From assembly GCF_009908195.1 (NCBI RefSeq), contig NZ_JAAAHS010000034.1, positions 1 to 32,666 of the forward strand: DNA of 32,666 bases, read 5' to 3'. This DNA comes from Streptomyces boluensis (GTDB lineage Bacteria; Actinomycetota; Actinomycetes; Streptomycetales; Streptomycetaceae). The notes under the pieces are model-generated. The model saw only the letters and a list, made by a program, of their open reading frames with translations. It did not search any database and was not told where the DNA came from. Shown piece after piece: positions 1-8,038 of the stretch; within the stretch, counting starts at the first letter, position 1, and each line of letters begins with the position of its first letter. The position numbers and the translations under genes were made by a program.

Positions 1-143
1 CTCGCTCACAGGTGCGAGTCTTGCAGCCGCCACTGACAACGCCCCTGCCCCGCGCCGAGCGCCGCCCCTCCCCGAGCTCTCCGCCCCGCGCTCTCCTCCC
101 CGACCTCTCCGCCCCGCGCCGAGTGCCTCAGCCGCACGTACCG

Positions 144-215
144 TGGAATCGGTTGAATCCCTGGAATCGGTACGCAAGGGGGTGGAAGGGGTGTTCCGGT
201 ACGTAGCGTCTACGT
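144..215 (+). promoter_or_regulatory. Probable control region of the nitrilase gene
   Basis: The 10-mer TGGAATCGGT occurs at 144-153 and again at 162-171, 18 bp apart. Closer to the gene lies a perfect inverted repeat ACGTAG-CGT-CTACGT (201-215), which ends just before the GGAGG ribosome-binding site. TAGCGT at 204-209 could be a -10 box, but no convincing -35 pairs with it. Calling this regulatory is inference from position; no known regulator consensus was recognised. The preceding 140 bases hold only C-rich sequence, including a 15-bp direct repeat (77-91 and 105-119), and no convincing gene. Confidence 0.3.
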
Positions 216-227
216 GGAGGAGTGCCG

Positions 228-1067
228 ATGCGGGTGGCCCTGGCCCAGACGGACTGTGTGCTCGGCGCGGTCGACGAGAACCTTGCCGTCGCGCGTGACC
301 AGGTCGAGCAGGCCGTCGCCCAGGGTGCCGACCTGGTCGTCTTCCCGGAGCTGAGCCTGCACGGCTACCACCTGGGCGGCCTGGAGCGGGACACCTCCGT
401 CGAGACCCGCGACCCCCGGCTCCTCGAGCTGAGCACCCTGGGCGCCGACGTCCTGGTCGGCCTGCACGAACACACCGCCCTGCGCGCGTACAACACCTCC
501 GCGTACTACGCAGCGGGTCAACTCCTGCACGCGCACCGGAAGTTGTACCTGCCCAACTACCTGGCCTGGGAGGAGCGCAAGCACGTCAGCCCCGGCCAGT
601 CACTACGCGCGTACGACCTGCCGGGCGGGCACGGCCGGGCCGCGACGCTGGTGTGCAACGACGCCTGGCAGCCGGTGCTTCCGTGGCTGGCCGTGCAGGA
701 CGGCGCCGAGGTCATCGTGGTGCCCACGAACAGTGCCGCGAGCCTCGACCCGGAGGCCATGGACACCGGCCTCTACTGGGACACCCTGCTCTCGTACACG
801 GCCCGGATGCTGCAGTGCTGGGTGGTCTTCGTGAACCGCGTGGGCAACGAGAACGGCGCCACCTTCTGGGGCGGCTCCCGTGCCGTCGACCCGCGCGGCA
901 CGGTCGTCGCGCAGGCACCGAAGTGGGAACCGGCACTGGTCACGGTCGACATCGACGTGCACGAGGCCCGTAGGCAGCGCCGCGCGGTGCCGTTGGTCGC
1001 GGAGGCCAGACTCGGCCTCGTGGACCGCGAGGTGCGGCGCCTGATCGACGAGGGCGGCGACAGCTAG
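228..1067 (+). CDS. Nitrilase-superfamily carbon-nitrogen hydrolase
   Basis: A 279-residue cytoplasmic amidohydrolase with the complete nitrilase Glu-Lys-Cys triad: Glu41 in FPELSLHGY, Lys105 in HRKLYLPNY and Cys143 in VCNDAW. The family hydrolyses non-peptide C-N bonds such as amides and N-carbamoyl groups; the substrate here cannot be read from the sequence. Length is normal for a single-domain member, with no glutaminase or NAD synthetase extension. The ATG at 228 is preferred over the GTG at 222 because GGAGG (216-220) lies 7 nt from the ATG but only 1 nt from the GTG. It stands alone, about 250 bp ahead of the DUF2786 gene. Confidence 0.9.
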   Translation: MRVALAQTDCVLGAVDENLAVARDQVEQAVAQGADLVVFPELSLHGYHLGGLERDTSVETRDPRLLELSTLGADVLVGLHEHTALRAYNTSAYYAAGQLLHAHRKLYLPNYLAWEERKHVSPGQSLRAYDLPGGHGRAATLVCNDAWQPVLPWLAVQDGAEVIVVPTNSAASLDPEAMDTGLYWDTLLSYTARMLQCWVVFVNRVGNENGATFWGGSRAVDPRGTVVAQAPKWEPALVTVDIDVHEARRQRRAVPLVAEARLGLVDREVRRLIDEGGDS

Positions 1068-1088
1068 GCCCCCGGCGGCCCCCTCTCG

Positions 1089-1145
1089 GGCACCGCCGAT
1101 CAGCCCACCGGCGACCCCTCCCCGGCACCGCCGACCAGCCCACCG
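1089..1145 (+). repeat. Imperfect 22-bp direct repeat in the intergenic region
   Basis: A 22-bp string beginning GGCACCGCCGA occurs at 1089-1110 and 1124-1145 with one mismatch, 35 bp apart. It lies between the nitrilase stop and the DUF2786 start (1068-1315). The rest of that gap is GC-rich with CACGCGCG-type runs, and I see no gene or clear promoter in it. Confidence 0.4.
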
Positions 1146-1315
1146 ACCGCCCCGGCATCAGCCTCCGACCAGGGACGTATCGTGAACGCGGCGCACGCGC
1201 GCGTGGTGGCGGGCACGCACGAGCAGTGGCGCACACGCGCGTGGCAGGCAGCAGGCATCAGCAGCCCGTGCGCGTCAGGAGGCACAGGGAGGCCACTCAT
1301 GCCGGCGAGGCACTC

Positions 1316-2452
1316 ATGTCTGACGTGACGGACGCGGTCGACCGGGCCTTCGCCGCCGCCCTGTACGCCGACGGGGACGACGGTGTGGACCTGGGTGCCG
1401 CCCTGCTCACCGCCGACCCCGCGCGCGTGGACGAGGCGCGGCGCCGTGGCGAGGAGTTCGTCCGCGCGGCCTGGGCGCGCGGCTGGCAGCCCGCCGATGT
1501 CGTACGCGTGGTGCGCCGCGAGACCGACGAAGCGCACGCGGCCGTCGCGGCCGAGCTGATCAGGGACGAGGTGCGGCGGTACGAGGCCAAGGGGCTGCCC
1601 CCGCGCTGGCAGCGGCAACTGGACGAGCTGCCGGAGCAGGGGCGGCGGAGCGACCGGTTCCTTTACGCCACCGCCCTGTTGGAGCTCTACCGGCTGCTGC
1701 TCCGCCTGCCCTCGATCGAGCCGGTCGGCCCGGCGCCGGGAACCCCCGTGCACGCGCGCGTGGTGCACGCCGAACCCAAGATGCTGTCCCGGATCAGGGC
1801 CCTGCTCGCCAAGGCGGAGGCCACCGGGTACCCGGAGGAGGCGGAGGCACTCACCGCCAAGGCGCAGGAGTTGATGGCCCGCCAGGGTGTGGACGAGGCG
1901 CTCCTGGCGCACCGTACGCACGCGCCGGACACCCCGGTCGCGTGCCGCGTGGGCGTCGACGCACCGTACGAGACGGCCAAGGCGATCCTGCTCGACGCGG
2001 TGGCCGGGGCGAACCGCTGCCGCGCGGTGTGGAGCGAGGCGTTCGGGTTCTCCACGGTCGTGGGCTTCGAAACCGACCTGGAAGTCGTCGAGTTGCTGTA
2101 CACCTCGCTACTCGTGCAGGCCACGGCGGCGATGACGGCGGCGGAGTCGGCGCAGCGCGCGGGCGGCCGCAAGCGTACGAAGGCGTTCCGGCAGTCGTTC
2201 CTGCTGGCCTACGCGCACCGCATCGCCGCCCGCCTCGACGACGCCGCGGCCCAGGGCACGGCGGCCGCGGGCGCGGAGGCGGGGGCCGCGTCGGCCGACC
2301 TGCTGCCGGTGCTCGCTGCGCGCGATGTGGCGGTGACGGAACGCGCGGACGAGATGTTCCCGGAAACGACCAGTACGCGCGTGCGTTCCGCCCAGGACGC
2401 GGCGGGCTGGCACGAGGGCACGGCGGCGGCGGACCGGGCCACCGGCATGTGA
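1316..2452 (+). CDS. DUF2786 domain protein
   Basis: A 378-residue protein of unknown function. The DUF2786 signature is at about residues 155-190, beginning MLSRIRALLAKAEATGYPEE, an Ala/Glu-rich helical segment. The N-terminal ~130 residues look helical and Arg/Glu-rich; the C-terminal part is Ala-rich. There is no signal peptide or membrane segment, so it is probably cytoplasmic. The start at 1316 follows GGCGAGG (1304-1310) by 5 nt. An earlier in-frame start at 1226 would add 30 low-complexity residues with no ribosome-binding site. DUF2786 proteins are common in actinomycetes and some phages; a nucleic-acid role is sometimes supposed but nothing here proves it. Confidence 0.82.
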   Translation: MSDVTDAVDRAFAAALYADGDDGVDLGAALLTADPARVDEARRRGEEFVRAAWARGWQPADVVRVVRRETDEAHAAVAAELIRDEVRRYEAKGLPPRWQRQLDELPEQGRRSDRFLYATALLELYRLLLRLPSIEPVGPAPGTPVHARVVHAEPKMLSRIRALLAKAEATGYPEEAEALTAKAQELMARQGVDEALLAHRTHAPDTPVACRVGVDAPYETAKAILLDAVAGANRCRAVWSEAFGFSTVVGFETDLEVVELLYTSLLVQATAAMTAAESAQRAGGRKRTKAFRQSFLLAYAHRIAARLDDAAAQGTAAAGAEAGAASADLLPVLAARDVAVTERADEMFPETTSTRVRSAQDAAGWHEGTAAADRATGM

Positions 2453-2565
2453 GACGGCCGAGGCACGACCCGGCCACCGGCTTGCGAAACGGCCGCGGCC
2501 CGCTGATCGCGGAACCCTCGGACTGGGCCTCCTCCTTGTCGGTCCCACGACGTATCCTCGCGAAC

Positions 2566-4950
2566 GTGAGCTGGCTGCGAGCCCTGAAGGACACCGCGCG
2601 ATCGGGACTCAAGGTCGAGCGGCGCCGCCTCGAGCCCTTGATCACGGTCCGGGCGGGTGTGGGCCTTGCGATCGTCGTCGGCATCAGCCTGTGGCTGTTC
2701 GGCCCGGCGGTCGCCGCGAGTTCCGCGTTCGGTGCGTTCCAGGCCGCGATGGCCACGTTCCAGCGCAGTTGGCGGCCCCGACCGGTGCTCGCCCTCGCCT
2801 CCGGCGTGAGCCTCGGTATCAGTACGTTCCTCGGGTATCTCACCGCCTCCCATGTGGTGCTGTTCCTGGCGCTGCTCGCGCTGTGGACCTTCCTCGCGGG
2901 CCTGAGCTGGGCGGTCGGCCCCACGGTCGGCATCATCGCCGCGTCGAACGTCGCGATGATGCTGGTCACGGTCACCCTGCCGAGCACGGTCGCGGAAGCC
3001 GCGGGGCACGCCGCGATGATCGCCGCGGGCGGCCTGGTGCAGGCGGCCCTGATCGTCCTGTTCCCGGTACGGAGATGGGGCGCCCAGCGCGACGCCCTCG
3101 CGGACGCGTTGGCCGCCGAGGCCGACTACGCCCGCCGGCTGCGCCAGGACCCGGTCGCGCCCTTCGATCCGGCCCCGCTGATGGCCGCCCGGGACGCGGC
3201 GACCGTCACCCCGCGCCAGGCGCGCCGCCGCCCGGCCGAACTCCACGGCGCCCGCGGCCTCGCCGAGCGCATCCGCCCTGTCCTGGCGTCGCTCGCGGAC
3301 CCGGCGGTCGGCGTACCCGCGGAGGGCCTTGAGCGTGACCGGGTACGGGAGTTGCTGGCGGCGTCCGGGGAGGTCCTGGACACCGCGGCCCGCGCGATCC
3401 GGCACGGCGAACCGGCCGAGCTGCCGCCCGCCGCGCTCGCCGCCCTGCGCACCCCTGACACCGGCGCGATCCTGAGCGGCCCGCCGCGCCGCGCGGCCAC
3501 CCGGCTCACGGCGCTCCTGGACGACGTGGTCGAGATCGCGGACCCGCCGAGCTCGGTCTCCACCAGGCGCTCCCTGCTGGCGTCGCTGCGCGCCATGGGC
3601 AGCCACCTCACGCCGACCTCGAAGCCGCTGTCCCCGAATCCGCCGCCCTCGAAGTCCCCGGCCCCGGAACCCCAGCCGCCGGAAGCCCAGTTGCCGGAAC
3701 CCCACCGCTCGGACCCCACCAGCGGCCCCTCCATGTCGGACACCCTCCAGACGCTCACCGCCTCCGACACCCAGCCCATCACCCTGTCCCGGCCCACGCT
3801 GCCCGGTCTCGCCCCGGTGGCCGCCCGCAAGCTCCGGGACGAACTCGCGCGGGACACCCGGGACTCGTCGATCAAACGGCACGCCATCCGCGTCACGGTC
3901 GTTGTCGTCGTCGGCTATCTGATCGGCCAGGCCCTGCCCCTGGGACACGGGTACTGGGCGCCGATGGCCGCCGTCATGGTGATGCGCCCGGACTTCTCGC
4001 AGACCTTCGGCCGCGCCGTGGCCCGCTTCGGCGGCACCCTCGTCGGCGTCGCCGTGGCCACCGGCATCGTCCAGCTCACGGACCCGGGCCCGGTGCTCTC
4101 CGCCGCCCTGGCGATCACCTGCGCCTCGCTGACGTACCTGCTGATGCGCACCGGGTACGCGGTCTCGCAGGTGACGATCTCCGCGTACGTGGTGTTCCTG
4201 CTCGGCATGGGCGGCACCGAGTGGACCCAGACCGTGCCCGAGCGGGTCGTGCTCACCCTGGTCGGCGGGGTCCTGGCGATGCTGTCGTACGCGGTGTACC
4301 CGGCGTGGGAGACCCCGCGGCTTCGCACCCGGCTCGCCGACTGGCTGGTCGCGGGCGGGAGTTACGCGGCCACGGTCGTGCACCACTACGCGGAACCGGC
4401 GGGACGGCACTGCACCGATGTGCGCGAGACCCTGCTCACCATGCGGGACGCCCGGATCGCCTGGCAGGACGCGGTGGAGCGGGCCGAGGACGAGCCGGTG
4501 CGGCACCGCGGCCTCTCCCGCGCGGCGGCGGAGGACGCCGGGCACGCGCTCGCCGAGATGGCCCGGGTCGCAATGCTGATGGAGGCCCACCTTCCGGAGC
4601 GCGGCACCACCCCCGTACCTCCGGCGGCCGAACTGGCCGCAGCCCTGCGGGAGTCCACCGAGCGGGCCGCCAAGGACGTACGCGAGCGGCGGGTGCCCGA
4701 CTGGGAGCAGTTGCGGCGGGTGCTGCGCGACTGGAACGGCGACGATCTGCCCGACCGGGTGGTGCGTCGCGGCGGCCGCCTGCTGCTCGCCTCGCTCGAC
4801 GAGCTGTCCGCCGCCCTGGGCGACGGGAAGCCGCACACGGAGGACGCAGAGGGCGCCGAGAACGCCGAGGGCACGGACAACGGCAGACCGCGCACCAAGG
4901 ACGCGGAAAGCGGTGAGCCGCGGCCCCCGAAGGGAACCGCGGCCCACTGA
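2566..4950 (+). CDS. FUSC-family integral membrane protein, two membrane modules
   Basis: A 794-residue membrane protein related to the fusaric-acid-resistance/aromatic acid exporter (FUSC) group. The first hydrophobic module (about residues 25-170) holds several helices, for example VGLAIVVGISLWLFG and ASHVVLFLALLALWTFLAGL. A soluble helical region follows, then a proline-rich linker (about 347-398). The second module (about 435-580) carries the FUSC-like HAIRVTVVVVVGYLIGQ and YWAPMAAVMVMRPDFSQTFG, before a long cytoplasmic C-terminal domain and an acidic tail. Efflux of aromatic or other small molecules is a family-level inference. The GTG at 2566 is chosen because the reading frame upstream overlaps the DUF2786 gene. 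No ribosome-binding site is visible, and TATCCT at 2553-2558 suggests a leaderless start. Confidence 0.82.
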   Translation: MSWLRALKDTARSGLKVERRRLEPLITVRAGVGLAIVVGISLWLFGPAVAASSAFGAFQAAMATFQRSWRPRPVLALASGVSLGISTFLGYLTASHVVLFLALLALWTFLAGLSWAVGPTVGIIAASNVAMMLVTVTLPSTVAEAAGHAAMIAAGGLVQAALIVLFPVRRWGAQRDALADALAAEADYARRLRQDPVAPFDPAPLMAARDAATVTPRQARRRPAELHGARGLAERIRPVLASLADPAVGVPAEGLERDRVRELLAASGEVLDTAARAIRHGEPAELPPAALAALRTPDTGAILSGPPRRAATRLTALLDDVVEIADPPSSVSTRRSLLASLRAMGSHLTPTSKPLSPNPPPSKSPAPEPQPPEAQLPEPHRSDPTSGPSMSDTLQTLTASDTQPITLSRPTLPGLAPVAARKLRDELARDTRDSSIKRHAIRVTVVVVVGYLIGQALPLGHGYWAPMAAVMVMRPDFSQTFGRAVARFGGTLVGVAVATGIVQLTDPGPVLSAALAITCASLTYLLMRTGYAVSQVTISAYVVFLLGMGGTEWTQTVPERVVLTLVGGVLAMLSYAVYPAWETPRLRTRLADWLVAGGSYAATVVHHYAEPAGRHCTDVRETLLTMRDARIAWQDAVERAEDEPVRHRGLSRAAAEDAGHALAEMARVAMLMEAHLPERGTTPVPPAAELAAALRESTERAAKDVRERRVPDWEQLRRVLRDWNGDDLPDRVVRRGGRLLLASLDELSAALGDGKPHTEDAEGAENAEGTDNGRPRTKDAESGEPRPPKGTAAH

Positions 4951-4961
4951 ACGCCCGTACA

Positions 4962-4978
4962 GGGCAAGGGAGTTGCCC
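4962..4978. terminator. Small hairpin between convergent genes
   Basis: GGGCAA (4962-4967) and TTGCCC (4973-4978) form a 6-bp stem around a 5-nt loop. It lies in the 39-bp gap between the FUSC gene (+) and the lipoprotein gene (-), so it could serve both. There is no T-tract, so it is a weak call. Confidence 0.3.
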
Positions 4979-4989
4979 CGCAGGAGGCC

Positions 4990-5511
4990 TCAGCCCTGCG
5001 GCATGCCCTCGGGCATCCCGGTCGGCAGGCCCTCCGGCAGCTTGCTCTCGTCGGACTTCTTGAACGAGTCGGTGCCGACGCCCGCCCAGGTGACCTTCAT
5101 GGAGGTGGCGTCGACGGAGTCGATCGTGCCCATCTCGCGCTTGCCGCCGCCCTGGCACTTCAGCGCGATGGTCTGCCCGCCCGCCTCGGCACCGGCCTTG
5201 CCGACGCAGGTGACGCCGGTCGTCTCGCCCACACCCATCTCGGCGAGCACGGCGACCTTGCCGCCCTGCTGGACGGAGAGCGCGACCGACGTACCGTTCG
5301 TCACGGAGACCCACAGCCCGTCCAGGCTGCCCGGCCCCGCCTCGGCGCCGTCGGAGCCGCCGGTCGTGCCGCCGGAGGTGTCCTGGCCGGCCTCGCCGGA
5401 CGAGGAGTTGTCGGTCTTCCGCTTGCCGCCGTCGTCGCTGCTGCACCCGGTCAGGACGAGAGCGGTCGCGACAGCGGCCGCGGCGGCGCAGATACGTACA
5501 TGCTTGAGCAC
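4990..5511 (-). CDS. Small secreted lipoprotein, hypothetical
   Basis: A 173-residue exported lipoprotein. It begins with a short basic stretch (MLKHVR), a hydrophobic Ala/Val/Leu core and the lipobox LVLTGC, which puts the lipidated cysteine at residue 23. A Ser/Gly/Asp-rich linker follows (about 24-60), then a ~110-residue domain predicted to lie outside the membrane. Two further cysteines, in GVTCVGKAG and ALKCQGGG, could form a disulfide. The GTG start at 5511 follows AGGGGGA (5519-5525) by 7 nt. Function is unknown; I recognise no named domain. It is transcribed in the same direction as rpsN-rpmB, which lie upstream of it behind a hairpin. Confidence 0.8.
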   Translation of the reverse strand: MLKHVRICAAAAAVATALVLTGCSSDDGGKRKTDNSSSGEAGQDTSGGTTGGSDGAEAGPGSLDGLWVSVTNGTSVALSVQQGGKVAVLAEMGVGETTGVTCVGKAGAEAGGQTIALKCQGGGKREMGTIDSVDATSMKVTWAGVGTDSFKKSDESKLPEGLPTGMPEGMPQG

Positions 5512-5542
5512 GGTGTGGTCCCCCTGGAAACCTGGATGGCCG

Positions 5543-5560
5543 GACAGCTGGAGAGCTGTC
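5543..5560 (-). terminator. Hairpin downstream of rpsN
   Basis: GACAGCT (5543-5549), a GGAG loop and AGCTGTC (5554-5560) form a perfect 7-bp stem. It lies between the end of rpsN and the lipoprotein start, as expected for the end of the rpmB-rpsN transcript. No T-tract follows. Confidence 0.4.
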
Positions 5561-5589
5561 TGTCTCGGCTCTGAGAAAGCCGGGCCAAG

Positions 5590-5895
5590 CTACCAGGACG
5601 ACTTACGGACCCCGGGCAGATGCCCCGCGTGCGCTTCCTCACGCAGCTTCACGCGGGACAGCCCGAAGGCGCGCAGATAGCCGCGCGGACGCCCGTCCAC
5701 ACTGTCCCGGTTGCGTACGCGCGTGGCGCTCGCGTCCCGTGGCTGGGCCCGCAACTCCCGCTGGGCAGCGGCACGTTCGGCGTCCGGAGTGCCAGGGCTG
5801 CGGAGGATCTCCTTCAGCTCCGCGCGCCGCCGCGCGTACCGGGCGACGACCTCGCGGCGGTGCTCGTTCCGGGCGATCTTGCTCTTCTTGGCCAT
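5590..5895 (-). CDS. rpsN: 30S ribosomal protein S14, zinc-independent form
   Basis: A 101-residue S14 of the long type, beginning [20 protein letters not shown] and ending in GVRKSSW, the usual S14 C-terminus. It contains no cysteine, so it lacks the CxxC zinc-binding motif of the short S14 form. S14 belongs to the 30S head near the 3' domain of 16S rRNA. The ATG overlaps the rpmB stop codon by one base (TGATG), which suggests translational coupling. In Streptomyces such cysteine-free paralogues are made under zinc starvation under Zur control, and the Zur-like site upstream of rpmB fits that. Confidence 0.95.
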   Translation of the reverse strand: MAKKSKIARNEHRREVVARYARRRAELKEILRSPGTPDAERAAAQRELRAQPRDASATRVRNRDSVDGRPRGYLRAFGLSRVKLREEAHAGHLPGVRKSSW

Positions 5896-6131
5896 CAGAC
5901 CCGCACCCCCCGCGCACGGATCCGGGCGACGGCCGCCTCGACGCCGATCGAGTCGACCGTCCTGATGCCCTTGGTGCTCAGCGTCAGCCGGATGTGCCGG
6001 CCCTCGCTCGCCAGCCAGTAGCGCTTGCGCTGGACGTTCGGGTCGAAACGGCGCGAGGTGCGCCGGTGCGAGTGGGACACGGTGTTGCCGAACCCGGGCG
6101 CGCGGCCGGTCAGCATGCAGTGCGCGGACAA
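5895..6131 (-). CDS. rpmB: 50S ribosomal protein L28, zinc-independent form
   Basis: A 78-residue L28 with the family signature [19 protein letters not shown]. Only one cysteine is present (residue 5, in AHCMLTG), so the zinc-type CxxC of the paired form is absent. The start is TTG at 6131. It restores the normal L28 N-terminus (MSAHC) and is preceded by GAGAGGTG 7 nt upstream; the internal ATG at codon 6 would cut into the domain. It is the first gene of the leftward rpmB-rpsN pair and diverges from rpmG across a 75-bp gap that contains the Zur-like dyad. Confidence 0.93.
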   Translation of the reverse strand: MSAHCMLTGRAPGFGNTVSHSHRRTSRRFDPNVQRKRYWLASEGRHIRLTLSTKGIRTVDSIGVEAAVARIRARGVRV

Positions 6132-6169
6132 GGTGAAGCACCTCTCTGTGGGCTCGCCTCAACGCGAGC

Positions 6170-6206
6170 TTGGTAATGGAAACCATTTTCATTTACTGTA
6201 GCCCAC
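6170..6206 (+). promoter_or_regulatory. Leaderless rpmG promoter with overlapping Zur-like box
   Basis: A -35 box TTGGTA (6170-6175) and a -10 box TACTGT (6194-6199) are separated by 18 bp. The expected start of transcription falls at or beside the rpmG ATG (6207). No ribosome-binding site precedes that ATG, so the mRNA is probably leaderless. Between the boxes lies TGGAAACCATTTTCA (6177-6191), an imperfect 7-1-7 dyad close to the Streptomyces Zur consensus (TGaaAATGATTTTCA as I remember it). Zur bound there would block the promoter, and from the shared gap could also control rpmB-rpsN. The match is by eye. Confidence 0.75.
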
Positions 6207-6371
6207 ATGGCCCGAAACGAACTACGCCCCGTGATCAAGCTCCGGTCCACAGCGGGGACCGGCTTCACCTACGTCACCCGCAAGAACCGCCGCAACGACC
6301 CGGACCGCCTGGTGCTCCGCAAGTACGACCCGGTCGCCGGACGGCACGTCGACTTCAAGGAGGAGCGCTGA
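6207..6371 (+). CDS. rpmG: 50S ribosomal protein L33, zinc-independent form
   Basis: A 54-residue L33 beginning [20 protein letters not shown], with the family core [21 protein letters not shown]. It has no cysteine, whereas zinc-binding L33 carries two CxxC pairs; it is therefore the zinc-sparing form. It is the first gene of a rightward operon rpmG-rpmE2-cobW-like-rpsR. The end of the gene contains AAGGAGGAG (6357-6365), which serves rpmE2 starting 2 nt after the rpmG stop. The lack of any ribosome-binding site before its own ATG fits the leaderless promoter. Confidence 0.95.
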   Translation: MARNELRPVIKLRSTAGTGFTYVTRKNRRNDPDRLVLRKYDPVAGRHVDFKEER

Positions 6372-6372
6372 G

Positions 6373-6627
6373 ATGAAGCCCGGAATCCACCCCGCGTACG
6401 GCCCTGTCGTCTTCCGCGACCGCGCCGCGAACTACGCCTTCCTCACCCGCTCCACGGCGCGGAGCGACAAGACGATCGAGTGGGAGGACGGCCACACGTA
6501 CCCCGTGATCGACGTGGAGATCTCGGACCGGAGTCACCCCTTCTACACCGGCACCGCGCGCGTCCTCGACACCGCGGGCCGCGTCGAGCGCTTCGAGCGC
6601 CGGTACGGCACGGACAAGGGCCGCTGA
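6373..6627 (+). CDS. rpmE2: 50S ribosomal protein L31 type B, zinc-independent form
   Basis: An 84-residue type B L31, starting [16 protein letters not shown] with the conserved SHPFYTG segment at about residues 54-60. It contains no cysteine, unlike type A L31, which binds zinc through a CxxC motif. In bacteria studied, type B L31 replaces type A on ribosomes in zinc-poor conditions. The ribosome-binding site AAGGAGGAG lies inside the end of rpmG. Its TGA overlaps the ATG of the CobW-like gene by one base (TGATG at 6625-6629), so the two are likely coupled. Confidence 0.96.
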   Translation: MKPGIHPAYGPVVFRDRAANYAFLTRSTARSDKTIEWEDGHTYPVIDVEISDRSHPFYTGTARVLDTAGRVERFERRYGTDKGR

Positions 6628-7760
6628 TGGCGCGGGAGTTCGGGGTCGCCCTGGTCGCCGGGCTGCACGCGGAGGCCCGCAGGGCGACCGTCGACCGGCT
6701 GCTCGCCACCGTGCCGGACAGCGTCGCCCTGCACCACGACCTGTCGACCGCGGCGCAGGGCACGGTCGTCCGCACGGTCCGCGACGCCACCGGCGTGCTG
6801 TCCACCGGCGGGGCCCCGCTCGTCAACGACTGTGCCTGCTGCGCGCTGCGCGAGGACCTGGTGCCCGAGGTGGAACGGCTCGCGGACGCCGGACTCACCC
6901 GGCTCGCCGTGGTCGAGCTGTGGGACTCGGTGGAGCCCAAGGCGATGGCCGAGGTCGTCGCGTCCGGCGGCCTGCGGGTCACCGGAGTCCTCACCGCCGT
7001 CGACCCCGCGCTGCTGCTGCCCTGCCTCGGCAACGGCGACGACCTGAGCGAAGCCGGGCTCGCCGCCGCCACCACCGACCAGCGCACCGTCGCCGACACC
7101 TGGGCCCGGCAACTCGAGTACGCGCCCGTCCTGGCCGTCGTCGACAACCCCCTGGCCGATGACGAGGACCGCGCCCTGCTCGCCCAACTCCACCCCACCG
7201 CACGGCAGGTGTCCGTGGAGCGGGGCGATCTGGCGGGCGCGGCGCTCGGCGGGTTCGACGCCGAGGCGGCCGCGGCGGCCCAGCACCCGGCCAGCGCGCT
7301 GCTGCCGCAGGAGGCGGACGAGGCCGGAGTGGGCACCTACGTCTGGCAGGCCAGGCGGCCGTTCCACCCGGAGCGGCTGTACGCGGCCCTGGAGGACCTG
7401 GCCTGCGCGGCGGCGCGCAGCCGCGGCCGGTTCTGGCTGGCCGACCGGCCGGACACGCTGCTCGCCTGGGACGCGGCCGGGGGCGCGCTCTGCGTGGAGA
7501 GCGCGGGGCCCTGGCTGGCCTCCCTGCCGGACGCCGCCTGGGAGTTGATGCCCCCGATGCGCCGGGCCGCCGCCGCCCTCGACTGGCACCCCGAGCACGG
7601 CGACCGCTGCCAGCACCTGGTCTTCACCTCGCCGGGGCTCGACCGCGACGGGCTCCAACAGGTCCTCGACTCCTGCCTGTTGACCGATTCCGAGTACGCC
7701 GCGGGCCGCGAGTCCTGGAAACGCCTTGCGCCCGCCTTCGACGCCTTCCTGGAGGTCTGA
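6627..7760 (+). CDS. CobW/COG0523-like protein with degenerate GTPase motifs
   Basis: A 377-residue relative of the COG0523 metallochaperones (CobW, ZigA, YciC). The diagnostic CxCC motif is intact as CACC (residues 69-72, in [11 protein letters not shown]), and the C-terminal CobW_C-like region is recognisable. The GTPase motifs are not: where GxxGxGKT should be (about 10-20) the sequence is [13 protein letters not shown]; the switch region reads [10 protein letters not shown]; and the NKxD position after [10 protein letters not shown] reads VVDNPLAD. It may bind zinc without hydrolysing GTP. It sits inside the zinc-free ribosomal protein operon, translationally coupled to rpmE2, so Zur control and a zinc role are likely. 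The frame is open throughout, so this is not simple decay. Confidence 0.85.
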   Translation: MAREFGVALVAGLHAEARRATVDRLLATVPDSVALHHDLSTAAQGTVVRTVRDATGVLSTGGAPLVNDCACCALREDLVPEVERLADAGLTRLAVVELWDSVEPKAMAEVVASGGLRVTGVLTAVDPALLLPCLGNGDDLSEAGLAAATTDQRTVADTWARQLEYAPVLAVVDNPLADDEDRALLAQLHPTARQVSVERGDLAGAALGGFDAEAAAAAQHPASALLPQEADEAGVGTYVWQARRPFHPERLYAALEDLACAAARSRGRFWLADRPDTLLAWDAAGGALCVESAGPWLASLPDAAWELMPPMRRAAAALDWHPEHGDRCQHLVFTSPGLDRDGLQQVLDSCLLTDSEYAAGRESWKRLAPAFDAFLEV

Positions 7761-7765
7761 CACCC

Positions 7766-8038
7766 ATGTCCCGACGCAGCGACACAAGCAAGCCGAGCAG
7801 CGGTAACCCGGCCGGCAGGTACGGCAAGCCGGTCAAGAGCCGCCCCAACCCGCTCGACGAGGCGGACATCACGTACATCGACTACAAGGACACCGACCTG
7901 CTGCGGAGGTTCCTCTCCGACCGCGGCAAGATCCGCTCCCGCCGGGTCACGCGGGTCAGTGCTCAGCAGCAGCGGCGCCTTGCACGGGCGATCAAGAACG
8001 CCCGCGAGATGGGACTGCTCCCGTACGCGAGCCGGTGA
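7766..8038 (+). CDS. rpsR: 30S ribosomal protein S18, zinc-independent form
   Basis: A 90-residue S18 with the family core [22 protein letters not shown] and the C-terminal [11 protein letters not shown]. There is no cysteine, whereas some actinobacterial S18 proteins carry zinc-binding cysteines, so it completes the zinc-sparing set. S18 pairs with S6 on the 30S platform. The ATG at 7766 follows GGAGG (7751-7755) by 10 nt and comes 5 nt after the CobW-like stop, so it is the last gene of the operon. Confidence 0.95.
   Translation: MSRRSDTSKPSSGNPAGRYGKPVKSRPNPLDEADITYIDYKDTDLLRRFLSDRGKIRSRRVTRVSAQQQRRLARAIKNAREMGLLPYASR

Noticed and set aside
12..206. 64-codon plus-strand frame at the left edge
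   Set aside because: It is Pro/Arg-rich, has no ribosome-binding site, and covers the presumed nitrilase promoter.
1942..2565. Longer N-terminus for the FUSC protein
   Set aside because: This 208-codon extension is the out-of-frame shadow of the DUF2786 gene and has no membrane or family pattern.
2209..4947. 912-codon open frame on the minus strand
   Set aside because: It is antisense to the FUSC gene. Such frames are common in GC-rich DNA, and its translation is Gly/Arg/His-rich with no family pattern.
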